From NCBI GenBank assembly GCA_049889175.1, contig JBMHDW010000002.1, positions 62,001 to 126,000 on the forward strand: 64,000 nt of DNA. Direction: 5' to 3'. The notes below the pieces were generated by a model. That model was not told the origin of the DNA. It was given only the letters and a program-made list of their open reading frames with translations, and ran no database searches. Each line of letters opens with the position of its first letter. Positions within the stretch are counted from its first letter, which is position 1. Position numbers and translations under genes: made by a program. This DNA is from JBMHDW01 sp049889175. Its GTDB lineage: Bacteria; Pseudomonadota; Gammaproteobacteria; Comchoanobacterales; Comchoanobacteraceae. Positions 25,644 to 34,223 of the stretch are shown piece by piece.

Positions 25644-26455
25644 TGTCTTCAGTAACCTCTTGGCCAGAAAGGTTGAATGATTATTTAGCATCGCATAATT
25701 ATCTAGGCCTGACTCATTTGCCAGAAATTATTTCACCGAGTGGATTCGGTCATTTTATGTTGCTTTCCTTAGTCGTTGGTATTCCATTATGGGGGCTTAT
25801 CAAGCGTATTGAGGTTTTCAATGTTTTTGTCCAAGGCTCAAAACAAGGTATTGATGTTGTTGTACAAATTATTCCATTTTTAGTTGGTATGGTTGTTGCA
25901 GTCGGTATGCTCAGTGCCTCAGGAGCATTTAATCCAGAGTCGCCATATTCTTTGATTGCGGTCTTCAAGCCTATATTTGGTATTTTTAAATTGCCGGCAG
26001 ATATTGTGTCTATGGCAATTGTTAGACCTTTTTCAGGGAGCGCATCATTGGCTATGTTAGAAGATATGGTTCAAAATTATGGTGCTGATAGTGTTGTTGC
26101 TCGGGTTTCTGCTACGATTATGGGAAGTACTGAAACAACATTTTATCTAGTGGCTATGTATCTAGGTGCAGTGGGAATAAAGCGTGTGCGTTATTCTGTT
26201 GCAGCTGGACTTATTGCGGACATGGTAGGTGTTGTAGCTGCCTATTATATTTGTATTCATTTATTAAGTTCATTTTTTATTGAGCATAATCATGAGGCTA
26301 AGCATGATAATATAACCCCAGGCCGTGAAGTTGTTTTGGGTAAGAGGGATAATAACACTCAGTATCCAGAAACGCTAGACTCTAGAGAGGGTTCTGATGA
26401 TATAAGCATGATAACCCAAAGTACGTTGAATTTATTGAAAGACAATCAATACTGA
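25640..26455 (+). CDS. SpmB-like nucleoside-recognition domain membrane protein
   Basis: Second half of the SpmA/SpmB-type pair. Family signatures are FVQGSKQGIDVVVQIIPFLVGMVVAVGMLSASGAF (given here by its span, residues about 68-101), VRPFSGSASLAMLEDM and IMGSTETTFYLVAMYLGAVG. Of 271 residues, the conserved membrane core ends near 215. The last 55 residues are a charged extension (HNHEAKHDNITPG and onward) beyond the usual family length. Translation is coupled to the upstream gene by a 4-base overlap. Its substrate is unknown. Confidence 0.85.
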   Translation: MMSSVTSWPERLNDYLASHNYLGLTHLPEIISPSGFGHFMLLSLVVGIPLWGLIKRIEVFNVFVQGSKQGIDVVVQIIPFLVGMVVAVGMLSASGAFNPESPYSLIAVFKPIFGIFKLPADIVSMAIVRPFSGSASLAMLEDMVQNYGADSVVARVSATIMGSTETTFYLVAMYLGAVGIKRVRYSVAAGLIADMVGVVAAYYICIHLLSSFFIEHNHEAKHDNITPGREVVLGKRDNNTQYPETLDSREGSDDISMITQSTLNLLKDNQY

Positions 26456-26495
26456 TTAATACTAAGCGTTAACAGACAACAATATGATGTTTAAT

Positions 26496-27110
26496 TTAAG
26501 CTCGATGATCTAATTGCTCACTAACAAAGCGCCAATTGATTGCTGACCAAAAGCCTTCGAGGTATTTGGCTCTAAGATTTTGATGATCTAAATAGTATGC
26601 ATGCTCCCAAACATCACAACCTATTAAGGCTTGATGGTTTGGGTTGTCAACAAACACCGGAGCACCATTAGCTGTTTTGGATACGATTAAGTTTTTGTGA
26701 TTGCTGTCAAAAGATAGCCATGCCCATCCTGAGCCAAAAACAGTCATGCCAGCCTCTAAGAATGCCTTTTTCAATGCATCCATTGAGCCAAAGCTATGAT
26801 CGATGAGCTTTTGGGTTTCTTGGCATGGAAGAGATGTTTTTGGAGACATGCTTTTCCAATACAGTTCATGATTCCAATGTTGACCTGCGTTATTAAATAT
26901 TCCTGCATTTTGCTGCTCATTAGCATATGTGATGATGGCTTCTAAAGACAAGTCATGAAGGTTTTTGTCAGATTGTTCAATCAAGTTATTGAGGTTGCTA
27001 ACATAGGCTTGATGATGCTTATTAAAGTGGAGATCAACCGTCTTTGAGGAGATGCCAAAATTAGCGAGTTCATCTTGTCCATAGTGTAACTTGGTGCGTG
27101 TGTGTACCAT
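26496..27110 (-). CDS. sodB: Iron superoxide dismutase
   Basis: Converts superoxide to peroxide and oxygen in the cytoplasm. The ATG at 27110, preceded by GGGA 5 bases upstream, is preferred over 27125 and gives 204 residues. Metal ligands are visible: His in HFNKHHQAYV, His in QHWNHELYW, and Asp/His in GCDVWEHAYYLD. FGSGWAWL and the short N-terminus are typical of bacterial Fe/Mn enzymes. The Gln in AGQHWNHELY position favours the iron type. It is divergent from the peroxiredoxin gene, with which it shares a 140-base upstream region. Confidence 0.93.
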   Translation of the reverse strand: MVHTRTKLHYGQDELANFGISSKTVDLHFNKHHQAYVSNLNNLIEQSDKNLHDLSLEAIITYANEQQNAGIFNNAGQHWNHELYWKSMSPKTSLPCQETQKLIDHSFGSMDALKKAFLEAGMTVFGSGWAWLSFDSNHKNLIVSKTANGAPVFVDNPNHQALIGCDVWEHAYYLDHQNLRAKYLEGFWSAINWRFVSEQLDHRA

Positions 27111-27200
27111 AATAATCCCAATCAATAACTGAAGCTAGTCTGACAAATTGGGGTATTGATGTCAATTTAGAGTTGCTTGGAATTAGAATCTTAAAAGTGA

Positions 27201-27229
27201 TTGAGATCAAAAAGGGATTACGTTACACT
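27201..27229 (+). promoter_or_regulatory. Sigma70-type promoter of the peroxiredoxin gene
   Basis: TTGAGA (27201-27206) and TACACT (27224-27229) are 17 bases apart. Transcription would start near 27236, leaving a very short leader ahead of the GGAGA site and ATG at 27251. This placement rules out the longer open frame starting at 27173. Confidence 0.65.
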
Positions 27230-27250
27230 GCTTTCATTTGGAGAAATAAA

Positions 27251-27859
27251 ATGATGAATCAAACATTAGTGGGTTTAAATGCACCAAAGTTGATAGCAGA
27301 TGCAGTGCTGCCAAGTGGTGAAATTGTTAATCAATATGACTTTATATCAGAAACAGAAGGGCAATATCGACTTGTCTTTTTTTATCCTTTAGACTTTACA
27401 TTTGTATGTCCAACAGAGTTATTGGCGCTAGATAAGCGAATAGCGCAATTTAAGCAACTAAATGTAGCGGTTGCAGCAGTTTCTATTGACTCAGTGCATA
27501 CCCACTTTAGGTGGCGAAATACCCCAATCAATGAGGGGGGAATTGGTGCAGTACAATATCCATTGATCGCAGACATTAATCATCAAGTTTGTCAGTCTTT
27601 TGGCGTTCAATCACAACAGGGTATGTCATTTCGTGGTGCGTTTTTGGTTGATCAAGCTGGCATTATTAAAGCTCAGTGGGTTCATGATTTGCCATTAGGA
27701 AGAAATATTGATGAATTTATACGTGTGGTTGAGGCTCTTCAGCATCATGAGCAATACGGTGAAGTATGCCCAGCGGGGTGGCAAAAGGAGAAAAGCGGTA
27801 TGAAAGAGTCTCACGATGGTGTCAAAAGCTTCTTAACTCAACATGCTGAGGAGTTGTAA
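27251..27859 (+). CDS. Typical 2-Cys peroxiredoxin (AhpC/TSA family)
   Basis: Thiol peroxidase that reduces hydrogen peroxide and organic peroxides. The ATG at 27251 has a GGAGA site and yields 202 residues, a normal length. The peroxidatic Cys is in FYPLDFTFVCPTE and the resolving Cys in EVCPAGW near residue 171. The catalytic Arg lies in the SFRGAFLVD region. Divergence from sodB suggests a small oxidative-defence unit: SOD produces the peroxide that this enzyme removes. A strong terminator follows at 27910-27935. Confidence 0.93.
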   Translation: MMNQTLVGLNAPKLIADAVLPSGEIVNQYDFISETEGQYRLVFFYPLDFTFVCPTELLALDKRIAQFKQLNVAVAAVSIDSVHTHFRWRNTPINEGGIGAVQYPLIADINHQVCQSFGVQSQQGMSFRGAFLVDQAGIIKAQWVHDLPLGRNIDEFIRVVEALQHHEQYGEVCPAGWQKEKSGMKESHDGVKSFLTQHAEEL

Positions 27860-27909
27860 TTTGACAGAAATTAATCTTAGGTGATAAGATTATATTAAGT
27901 TTGATTTTA

Positions 27910-27935
27910 GAGCCCTGAAAAGGGCTCTTTTTTAT
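27910..27935 (+). terminator. Rho-independent terminator after the peroxiredoxin gene
   Basis: GAGCCCT (27910-27916) and AGGGCTC (27921-27927) form a perfect 7-base stem with a GAAA tetraloop, followed by at least six T. It separates the peroxiredoxin gene from the rlmE operon. Confidence 0.92.
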
Positions 27936-27953
27936 TGGGATTGGGTATCCTTA

Positions 27954-28592
27954 ATGACGCAAAAAAAGAAAACAAAATCTTGGCTTAAACGCCACCGTTC
28001 AGATGCTTATGTCAAAAAAGCTCAAAAATCTGGGCTAAGAGCGCGTTCAGCATTTAAGCTTACAGAAATTAATACTAGATTTAATTGTATTCAAGAGGGT
28101 TCGTCAGTGCTTGAATTGGGAGCTGCTCCCGGTGGCTGGACGCAGTGTTTGGCCTCTTGGGTTGGTAAGAGTGGTATGGTTGTGGCTGTAGATTTGTTAC
28201 CTATGTCAAGCATCCCTAATGTTTTTGTGATTCAAGGTGATGTTAATAATCAGGATGTTATTCAATTTATTAAAGAAAAAATTGTGGAAAATGGACGTCA
28301 GCATGTTGATGCTGTTATCTCTGACATGGCACCTAATTTATCTGGTGATCATGCTAGAGATCAAGCTGCATGCGAGGTTCTATGGTATATGGTTTTAGAT
28401 CACTGTAAGTTGTTTTTAAAACGCGGTGGTTCTATGATTATAAAGTTATTTCACGGTGAGGCGTTCGATAGTTTTATTCGCTCTGTACGTCTGGTATTTA
28501 GATGTGCTAATATAGTTAAGCCTGATGCTTCACGAAGCGGATCTCGTGAAGTTTATCTGGTTGCAACTGATTTTAAGGGAGACGTAAAGTGA
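27954..28592 (+). CDS. rlmE: 23S rRNA (U2552) 2'-O-methyltransferase
   Basis: Methylates U2552 in the A-loop of the large ribosomal subunit (FtsJ/RrmJ). The 212-residue protein has the N-terminal RSAFKL motif and the SAM-binding LELGAAPGGWTQ. The catalytic K-D-K-E tetrad fits, with K in the N-terminal SAFKL, D in ISDMAPNLSG, K in IIKLFHG and E in SREVYLVA. It is first in the conserved rlmE-ftsH-folP-glmM operon; the stop overlaps the ftsH start by 4 bases. Confidence 0.95.
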   Translation: MTQKKKTKSWLKRHRSDAYVKKAQKSGLRARSAFKLTEINTRFNCIQEGSSVLELGAAPGGWTQCLASWVGKSGMVVAVDLLPMSSIPNVFVIQGDVNNQDVIQFIKEKIVENGRQHVDAVISDMAPNLSGDHARDQAACEVLWYMVLDHCKLFLKRGGSMIIKLFHGEAFDSFIRSVRLVFRCANIVKPDASRSGSREVYLVATDFKGDVK

Positions 28593-30478
28593 ATGATAAA
28601 ATGAAGCCACTATTGTTGTCGGGTATCATCGTACTAATGATAATCTTTTTGGTTGGTAATATGGACCCAGCTGGTGCGCCCAAGGAAGTTTTATTTTCTG
28701 AACTCAAAAAAGATGTTCAAGATGATAAGGTAAAAGAGGCATTAGTCAAACGAGGTCAGTCTATTACCATTACACTTAAAGATGGGACAAAGAAGGTAGC
28801 TTATCTTGTCAGTGAGGATGGCCTTAACAAAGTAATCGATACATTCGATAGTAATACTATTCCATACAGTGGAACAGCTCCCGAGGGTATGTCTATTTGG
28901 GGTTATGTATTGATGAACTTACCTATCTTCTTATTGATTGGTCTCTGGATTTATGGTTTAAGGCAGATGCAGGGAGGTAACTCTAGTGGGCGAAGTGGTA
29001 TGCCATTTGGGCGTAGTCGAGCTCGAATGCTTGATGGAGATCGTTTGAAAGTGCGTTTCAGTGATGTTGCTGGTTGTGATGAAGCTAAGGTTGAGGTTCA
29101 AGAGTTTGTAGATTTCTTAAAAGACCCCAAAAAGTTTCAGCGTTTGGGTGGTAAAATTCCATGTGGAGCGCTATTGGTTGGGCAGCCAGGAACGGGTAAG
29201 ACACTTTTAGCTAAAGCTGTCGCTGGAGAGGCTGATGTGCCCTTCTTTACCATCTCTGGATCCGACTTCGTAGAAATGTTTGTTGGTGTTGGTGCATCTA
29301 GGGTACGTGATATGTTTGATCAAGCTAAGCGTCAAGCGCCATGTATTATTTTTATTGATGAAATTGATGCAGTTGGACGACATCGTGGTGCTGGATTGGG
29401 TGGTGGCCATGATGAACGTGAGCAAACTCTGAATCAGTTGCTGGTTGAAATGGATGGTTTTGAAGGCAAAGAAGGTGTCATCGTGATGGCAGCAACCAAT
29501 AGACCTGATGTGCTTGATCCTGCTTTATTGAGGCCAGGTCGTTTTGATCGCCAAGTGATTGTTCCACTTCCTGATGTTAAAGGTAGAGAGCAAATTTTAA
29601 AGGTGCATCTTAAAAAAGTAGCTAAAGCAGTTGGTGTTCAAGCATCATTGATCGCTAGAGGGACCCCTGGTTTCTCTGGTGCTGATTTAGCCAACTTAGT
29701 GAATGAGGCTGCACTTATTGCTGCGAGAACAAATAAGCGTAAAGTGAGTATGGTCGAGCTTGAAAGTGCTAAAGATAAGATTATGATGGGTGCTGAGCGC
29801 CACTCTATGGTGATGAATGAGCAAGAAAAAAGAAATACAGCTTATCATGAGAGTGGTCATGCAATTGTTGGGTGTTTGGTCCCTGATCATGACCCTGTCT
29901 ACAAAGTAAGTATTATTCCTCGTGGTAGAGCACTAGGGGTAACGATGTATCTCCCAGAGGAAGATAAGTACAGCATGTCGTTACAAAAACTTGAAAGTAA
30001 TATTGCTAGTTTATATGGTGGGCGAATTGCTGAGGAACTTATCTTTGGTGATCAAGCTGTAACAACAGGCGCATCTAATGATATTGAAAGAGCCACTGAA
30101 TTGGCCAGAAATATTGTTACAAGATGGGGGCTTTCATCTCTTGGTCCTATCAATTATGGTAGTGAAGAGGGTGAGGTTTTCTTAGGTAAAGGTGTCAATA
30201 AGACTCGAGAGTTTTCAGATGAGACTGCTCATCAGATCGATCTTGAGGTCAGAAAATTAATTGATAGAAATTACGATAGAGCGAAGAAAATATTAGAGGA
30301 TAATATGGATAAATTGCACCTGATGGCTGATGCCCTCATGAAATATGAAACCATTGATGATGCTCAGATTAAAGACATTATGGCAGGTAAAGAGGCAAAA
30401 GCACCTAAAGGTTGGGCTGATGACGGTCGAGACGATGGTTCTTTTAATGAAGAGGAGGCATCCCCAGAAGGTGCATAA
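28589..30478 (+). CDS. ftsH: ATP-dependent zinc metalloprotease FtsH
   Basis: Membrane-anchored AAA protease that degrades misfolded membrane proteins and regulators such as LpxC. The GTG start at 28589 follows AAGGGAG at 28575-28581 by 7 bases. Of 629 residues, membrane segments lie at about 9-23 and 105-123 with a periplasmic domain between. The AAA domain follows: Walker A GQPGTGKT at 198-205 (Gln replacing the usual Pro), Walker B CIIFIDEIDAVG, and the SRH region TNRPDVLDPALLRPGR. The zinc site HESGH lies in the C-terminal protease domain. The 3' end overlaps folP by 8 bases. Confidence 0.96.
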   Translation: MNDKMKPLLLSGIIVLMIIFLVGNMDPAGAPKEVLFSELKKDVQDDKVKEALVKRGQSITITLKDGTKKVAYLVSEDGLNKVIDTFDSNTIPYSGTAPEGMSIWGYVLMNLPIFLLIGLWIYGLRQMQGGNSSGRSGMPFGRSRARMLDGDRLKVRFSDVAGCDEAKVEVQEFVDFLKDPKKFQRLGGKIPCGALLVGQPGTGKTLLAKAVAGEADVPFFTISGSDFVEMFVGVGASRVRDMFDQAKRQAPCIIFIDEIDAVGRHRGAGLGGGHDEREQTLNQLLVEMDGFEGKEGVIVMAATNRPDVLDPALLRPGRFDRQVIVPLPDVKGREQILKVHLKKVAKAVGVQASLIARGTPGFSGADLANLVNEAALIAARTNKRKVSMVELESAKDKIMMGAERHSMVMNEQEKRNTAYHESGHAIVGCLVPDHDPVYKVSIIPRGRALGVTMYLPEEDKYSMSLQKLESNIASLYGGRIAEELIFGDQAVTTGASNDIERATELARNIVTRWGLSSLGPINYGSEEGEVFLGKGVNKTREFSDETAHQIDLEVRKLIDRNYDRAKKILEDNMDKLHLMADALMKYETIDDAQIKDIMAGKEAKAPKGWADDGRDDGSFNEEEASPEGA

Positions 30479-31262
30479 TACAGCGATTATGGGCGTGCTT
30501 AACATGACGCCTGACTCTTTTTCTGATGGTGGACTTTTTCTTAATCCTGATCAAGCAATGCGTCATGCTGAGCAAATGATTAAGGATGGTGCTGATATTA
30601 TTGATATAGGCGGTCAGTCAACTCGACCTGGAGCAACATTGTTACCACCAGAAGAAGAATGGTTGCGCATTAAACCTGTTGTTAGTTCATTAGCATCGCA
30701 ATTTCCAGTATCAATTGACACGTTCCATCATGACGTAATGCAATCGTGTTTAGATTATCCCGTTAAAATGATTAATGATGTGTCAGCATTACCCTTATCC
30801 AAAACCAGGAAGATGCTATCAGAAACAAGCGTTGATGTGGTGTTGATGCATAAGCAAGGACAGCCACAAGTGATGCAAGAAAATCCAATTTATCATCATG
30901 TATTGAATGAAGTGACTATGGTTTTAAATCAGCAGTTTCAAAATTGTTTAGATGATGGCATTGCTGCTGATCGTATTTGGGTTGATCCTGGTATTGGCTT
31001 TGGTAAAACGATGGAACATAATTCTACGTTACTTAAATCACTACCAAAATTGTGTCAGCAATTTCCAAAGGTAATGCTAGGTATTTCTCGAAAAAGTTAT
31101 TTTAGAGATTTATTATCCTTGGAATCAGTAGAAGAGCGTGTTCTTCCTAGCGCGGTCGTTGCTGCGATTGCTGTAATGAAAGGAGTTCGGATGATAAGAA
31201 CTCATGATGTTGCAGTTACAAGACAAGCATTAATGTGTGCAGAGGTTTTTTCTCATGAGTGA
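30471..31262 (+). CDS. folP: Dihydropteroate synthase
   Basis: Joins p-aminobenzoate to pterin pyrophosphate in folate synthesis; the sulfonamide target. Signatures are IMGVLNMTPDSFSDGG, DIIDIGGQSTRPGA, DVVLMHKQG, IWVDPGIGFGKT and LGISRKSY. The start is uncertain: GTG at 30471 gives 263 residues, overlaps ftsH by 8 bases and follows GAGGAGG at 30452-30458. The protein is about 15-20 residues shorter at the N-terminus than E. coli FolP, so the first strand begins almost at once. It sits third in the rlmE-ftsH-folP-glmM operon and overlaps glmM by 8 bases. Confidence 0.92.
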   Translation: MHNTAIMGVLNMTPDSFSDGGLFLNPDQAMRHAEQMIKDGADIIDIGGQSTRPGATLLPPEEEWLRIKPVVSSLASQFPVSIDTFHHDVMQSCLDYPVKMINDVSALPLSKTRKMLSETSVDVVLMHKQGQPQVMQENPIYHHVLNEVTMVLNQQFQNCLDDGIAADRIWVDPGIGFGKTMEHNSTLLKSLPKLCQQFPKVMLGISRKSYFRDLLSLESVEERVLPSAVVAAIAVMKGVRMIRTHDVAVTRQALMCAEVFSHE

Positions 31263-32589
31263 GTTTTTTGGTACAGATGGTGTTCGAGGCCTGGTTGGTG
31301 GTGCTAAAATGAATCCAATGACCATCACACAACTTGGATGGGGTATCGCACAATATTTAAATGAGAAGTATGATCGCCCCAGTGTGGTGATTGGTAAGGA
31401 CACTCGAATTTCAGGGTATATTTTTGAATCAGCTCTTGAGGCAGGCCTTGCATATGGCGGCGTTTCTGTGCAGTTACTTGGCGTTATGCCCACACCTGGT
31501 GTAGCCTATTTAACACAAACACTAAGAGCATCAATGGGGTTGGTCATAAGTGCATCTCATAACCCTCACTATGATAACGGCATTAAATTATTTAATGGTC
31601 GTGGTATTAAATTAACCGATGAAGACCAAGCAAAGATTGTTGATTTCATGAATCAACCCATGACTGTGTCACAAACACCATATTTTGGCAAAGCCTACCG
31701 TGTTGCAGGCGCTCATCAACGTTATATTGAAAAGTGTAAAAGCGCTATGCCAAATACACTAATGCTATCTAATCTAAAAATCGTTTTGGATTGTGCGAAT
31801 GGCGCAACGTACCATATTGCACCGAGCGTTTTTAAAGAGCTAGGCGCTCAAGTGACAGTGATACATCACCAACCTAATGGTATTAATATTAACCTAAAGT
31901 GTGGTGCAACATCGCTAAAAAGTTTACAAGCCAGCGTTATTTCAGAAAATGCGGATGTGGGTTTTGCATTTGATGGAGATGGAGATCGATTGATGGTCAT
32001 CGATGGTGAGGGCATGATCTGGGATGGAGATGACATTCTTTATGCGCTGTCTCAAAATATTCATTACCCATTAGGTGTTGTGGGTACTTTGATGACTAAT
32101 GTCGGTCTCGAAAATTATTTTAGCAAAGCAAATATTCCTTTTATTCGCGCTGCAGTAGGTGATCGTCATATCCAACATGCTTTAAGTAAAGAAGGCTGGT
32201 ATTTAGGCGGTGAGACATCTGGTCATATTATTGACGGCCGGTATGCAACAACTGGTGATGGTATCATTGCTGCACTCCTTTTATGTCAGCAAGTGATCAA
32301 ACAGAAAAAAAAGTTTTCAGAATTAAGGTTTACTAATAAAGTGCAACAACATCATCACAATATTGACCTTTCCAAGGGTATGCGTATCTCGACACAAGTG
32401 CTTAATAATATCCAAGATCAGTTACAAGCTAGTATTGGTAACGAAGGAAGAATAATCTTAAGGCCATCAGGAACAGAGCCAGTTATTCGCTGTACGATTG
32501 AGCATTATAGTGCTCAATTAGCTAAACAGACCCTTATCACAGCAAAGGAACAAATTCATCAAGTCTTGATGGAGTCATTACGGCAATAA
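31255..32589 (+). CDS. glmM: Phosphoglucosamine mutase
   Basis: Interconverts glucosamine 6-phosphate and 1-phosphate for UDP-GlcNAc, precursor of wall and lipid A. The ATG at 31255 gives 444 residues, against 445 in E. coli. Motifs: FFGTDGVRG at the N-terminus, the phosphoserine loop ISASHNPHYDNGIK, the metal loop FDGDGDRL, the sugar-binding GGETSGH, and the phosphate-binding RPSGTEPVIR. Last gene of the operon; its 3' end overlaps the minus-strand repeat protein by 12 bases. Confidence 0.96.
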   Translation: MSEFFGTDGVRGLVGGAKMNPMTITQLGWGIAQYLNEKYDRPSVVIGKDTRISGYIFESALEAGLAYGGVSVQLLGVMPTPGVAYLTQTLRASMGLVISASHNPHYDNGIKLFNGRGIKLTDEDQAKIVDFMNQPMTVSQTPYFGKAYRVAGAHQRYIEKCKSAMPNTLMLSNLKIVLDCANGATYHIAPSVFKELGAQVTVIHHQPNGININLKCGATSLKSLQASVISENADVGFAFDGDGDRLMVIDGEGMIWDGDDILYALSQNIHYPLGVVGTLMTNVGLENYFSKANIPFIRAAVGDRHIQHALSKEGWYLGGETSGHIIDGRYATTGDGIIAALLLCQQVIKQKKKFSELRFTNKVQQHHHNIDLSKGMRISTQVLNNIQDQLQASIGNEGRIILRPSGTEPVIRCTIEHYSAQLAKQTLITAKEQIHQVLMESLRQ

Positions 32590-33432
32590 TTTTAAAATTT
32601 CTTTAGCTAATTGATACGAGTCTGTTGCAACGACGATAAGTTGACCAAACTCTTCAAAAATACTGTTGATATCTTCCACCATATTATTCAACTCATAACC
32701 CATTGTTTTAAGCTCTTGACGTAATAAATTGTATTCTTCTGTTGTGATGATTGGATGATTACTTTTGAATGCCGCTTTGGCTTCTTTCAGTTTAAATATT
32801 TTTTCTTTCATTACAACGAGATCAAATGAGCTGGCAATATGCGTTTTGTGAAATAATAATACAATAGATTGTTTTAATAAAAAGTATTCATCATCATCTA
32901 TGATGGGTTGATTACTAAGATATTCAGTGTTAGCTCGTGATAACAAAGCTAATAAGTCATTAAATTGTGGTTTGATTTGCTCAATAAGTTGGTCATATTT
33001 TTTGTCACTTAATAGTGCTTGCCCATTTCTATATGCTTCTCTTGCAGCAATAATTTCAATAGCTTTGCTCATTAAAATTTTATCTTGTTCTGTTAGATGA
33101 TCTTGTGCCAAATTTTTAGATAGATTGTTCTTTATTTCATGCCAGTATGATTGTATTTCCATCCATTGTTCAGCGTTAAGTGACTGCTTACCTGAATTCA
33201 TTTTTTCTCTGTGGATTTGCATTGCGGATTCTAACTTTTCTAAGCCTTTAAGACTTTTTTTTCTTATTTTATCTTTTTTTCTTAAGCTGAGGTTTTCATT
33301 GTAACGCTGACTAAGTCTTTTTAAACTTTTGACTGTTTGTATTTTTATCTTTTTGCTGCTGGCAAAAAGTAATCTAAATGAGTCCAATATATCATATATA
33401 CTGAGTATAATATTTTTGATTAATACCAACAT
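32578..33432 (-). CDS. Unknown helical protein with tandem ligase-Ia-like motifs
   Basis: Function not recognised. The 284-residue protein is highly charged and helical, with a weakly hydrophobic N-terminus (MLVLIKNIILSIYDIL). A motif of the form Y-x4-P/A-x-I/L-x-D-x-x-Y-x-x-L recurs at about 133-150 (NGQALLSDKKYDQLI), 171-187 (NQPIIDDDEYFLLK) and 222-238 (NHPIITTEEYNLLR), with a weaker copy at about 79-96. The same pattern opens the Ia domain of NAD-dependent DNA ligase (nP.isD.EYD.L), but no ligase catalytic domain is present. It lies between convergent glmM and dapB. It could be a helical scaffold or effector; no role is assigned. Confidence 0.72.
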   Translation of the reverse strand: MLVLIKNIILSIYDILDSFRLLFASSKKIKIQTVKSLKRLSQRYNENLSLRKKDKIRKKSLKGLEKLESAMQIHREKMNSGKQSLNAEQWMEIQSYWHEIKNNLSKNLAQDHLTEQDKILMSKAIEIIAAREAYRNGQALLSDKKYDQLIEQIKPQFNDLLALLSRANTEYLSNQPIIDDDEYFLLKQSIVLLFHKTHIASSFDLVVMKEKIFKLKEAKAAFKSNHPIITTEEYNLLRQELKTMGYELNNMVEDINSIFEEFGQLIVVATDSYQLAKEILKLLP

Positions 33433-33503
33433 GGTTTCTCCTGATTCATCAACTATGTGTGATGTATAGTATACTTTAAGTCGATTGTGTCATTTTTTAT
33501 TTA

Positions 33504-34223
33504 TTATTTTAGGCAAGCTTGCAGGCCAATGTCACATTGAGATAAGTTTATGCAGTAACGGATGGCTTTACGTATACCCTGATGGTATGCATGGCGATCT
33601 AAACATTGATGCGATAATGTCAAAGATTCACCTGGTTGGCTAAAGATAACATCTTGATTAGCCATGGCATGTGGCAATCGTAAGGCGTGAATAGGTGTTT
33701 TAAAGGTTTGATCACCTCGGCTTTGATGATGAGGATGATGTGGAGCAGCCATCTGATCATCGATTAATCTAGCTGTATCTAGGGCTGTTCCTGAGGGTGA
33801 GTCTATTTTTTGCGTATGGTGTGTTTCAATGATTTCAGCATGTGGCATATGCTGAGCAATGATTTCAGCACACTGCTGCATGAGTGCCATACCCAGCGAA
33901 AAATTAGGCACAATAAACATGCCTAACGATTGCCGAATACATTGTTGTTGGCACTGTTTTATCATTGTTTGAGATAAGCCACTAGCACCAATAACAGATT
34001 TAACATTGAGGTCAAGATATAACTGAACGTGCGTTTGGACAACTTTAGCCGTAGTAAGATCAAGTACAACATCTGGTTGGTATGTATGAATATTTTTTTG
34101 GAGTTGGTCAGTGGATTGAGCGCCTGGAACGATTTCAAAATCAGGGTCATTACAAAGTGCATCTTGTGCGGTTTGGCCCATTTTACCTCGATAACCTGCA
34201 ATCAATACGCGAATAGTGCTCAT
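33504..34223 (-). CDS. dapB: 4-hydroxy-tetrahydrodipicolinate reductase
   Basis: Reduces the DapA product on the way to diaminopimelate and lysine, needed for peptidoglycan. The 239-residue protein has the N-terminal dinucleotide motif IAGYRGKMGQ, FIVPNFSLGMALM, and the substrate signature ETHHTQKIDSPSGTAL. It is about 30 residues shorter than the E. coli enzyme, mostly in loops. It overlaps the downstream end of the NSS transporter gene by 4 bases, so the two are co-transcribed with the transporter first. Confidence 0.94.
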   Translation of the reverse strand: MSTIRVLIAGYRGKMGQTAQDALCNDPDFEIVPGAQSTDQLQKNIHTYQPDVVLDLTTAKVVQTHVQLYLDLNVKSVIGASGLSQTMIKQCQQQCIRQSLGMFIVPNFSLGMALMQQCAEIIAQHMPHAEIIETHHTQKIDSPSGTALDTARLIDDQMAAPHHPHHQSRGDQTFKTPIHALRLPHAMANQDVIFSQPGESLTLSHQCLDRHAYHQGIRKAIRYCINLSQCDIGLQACLK

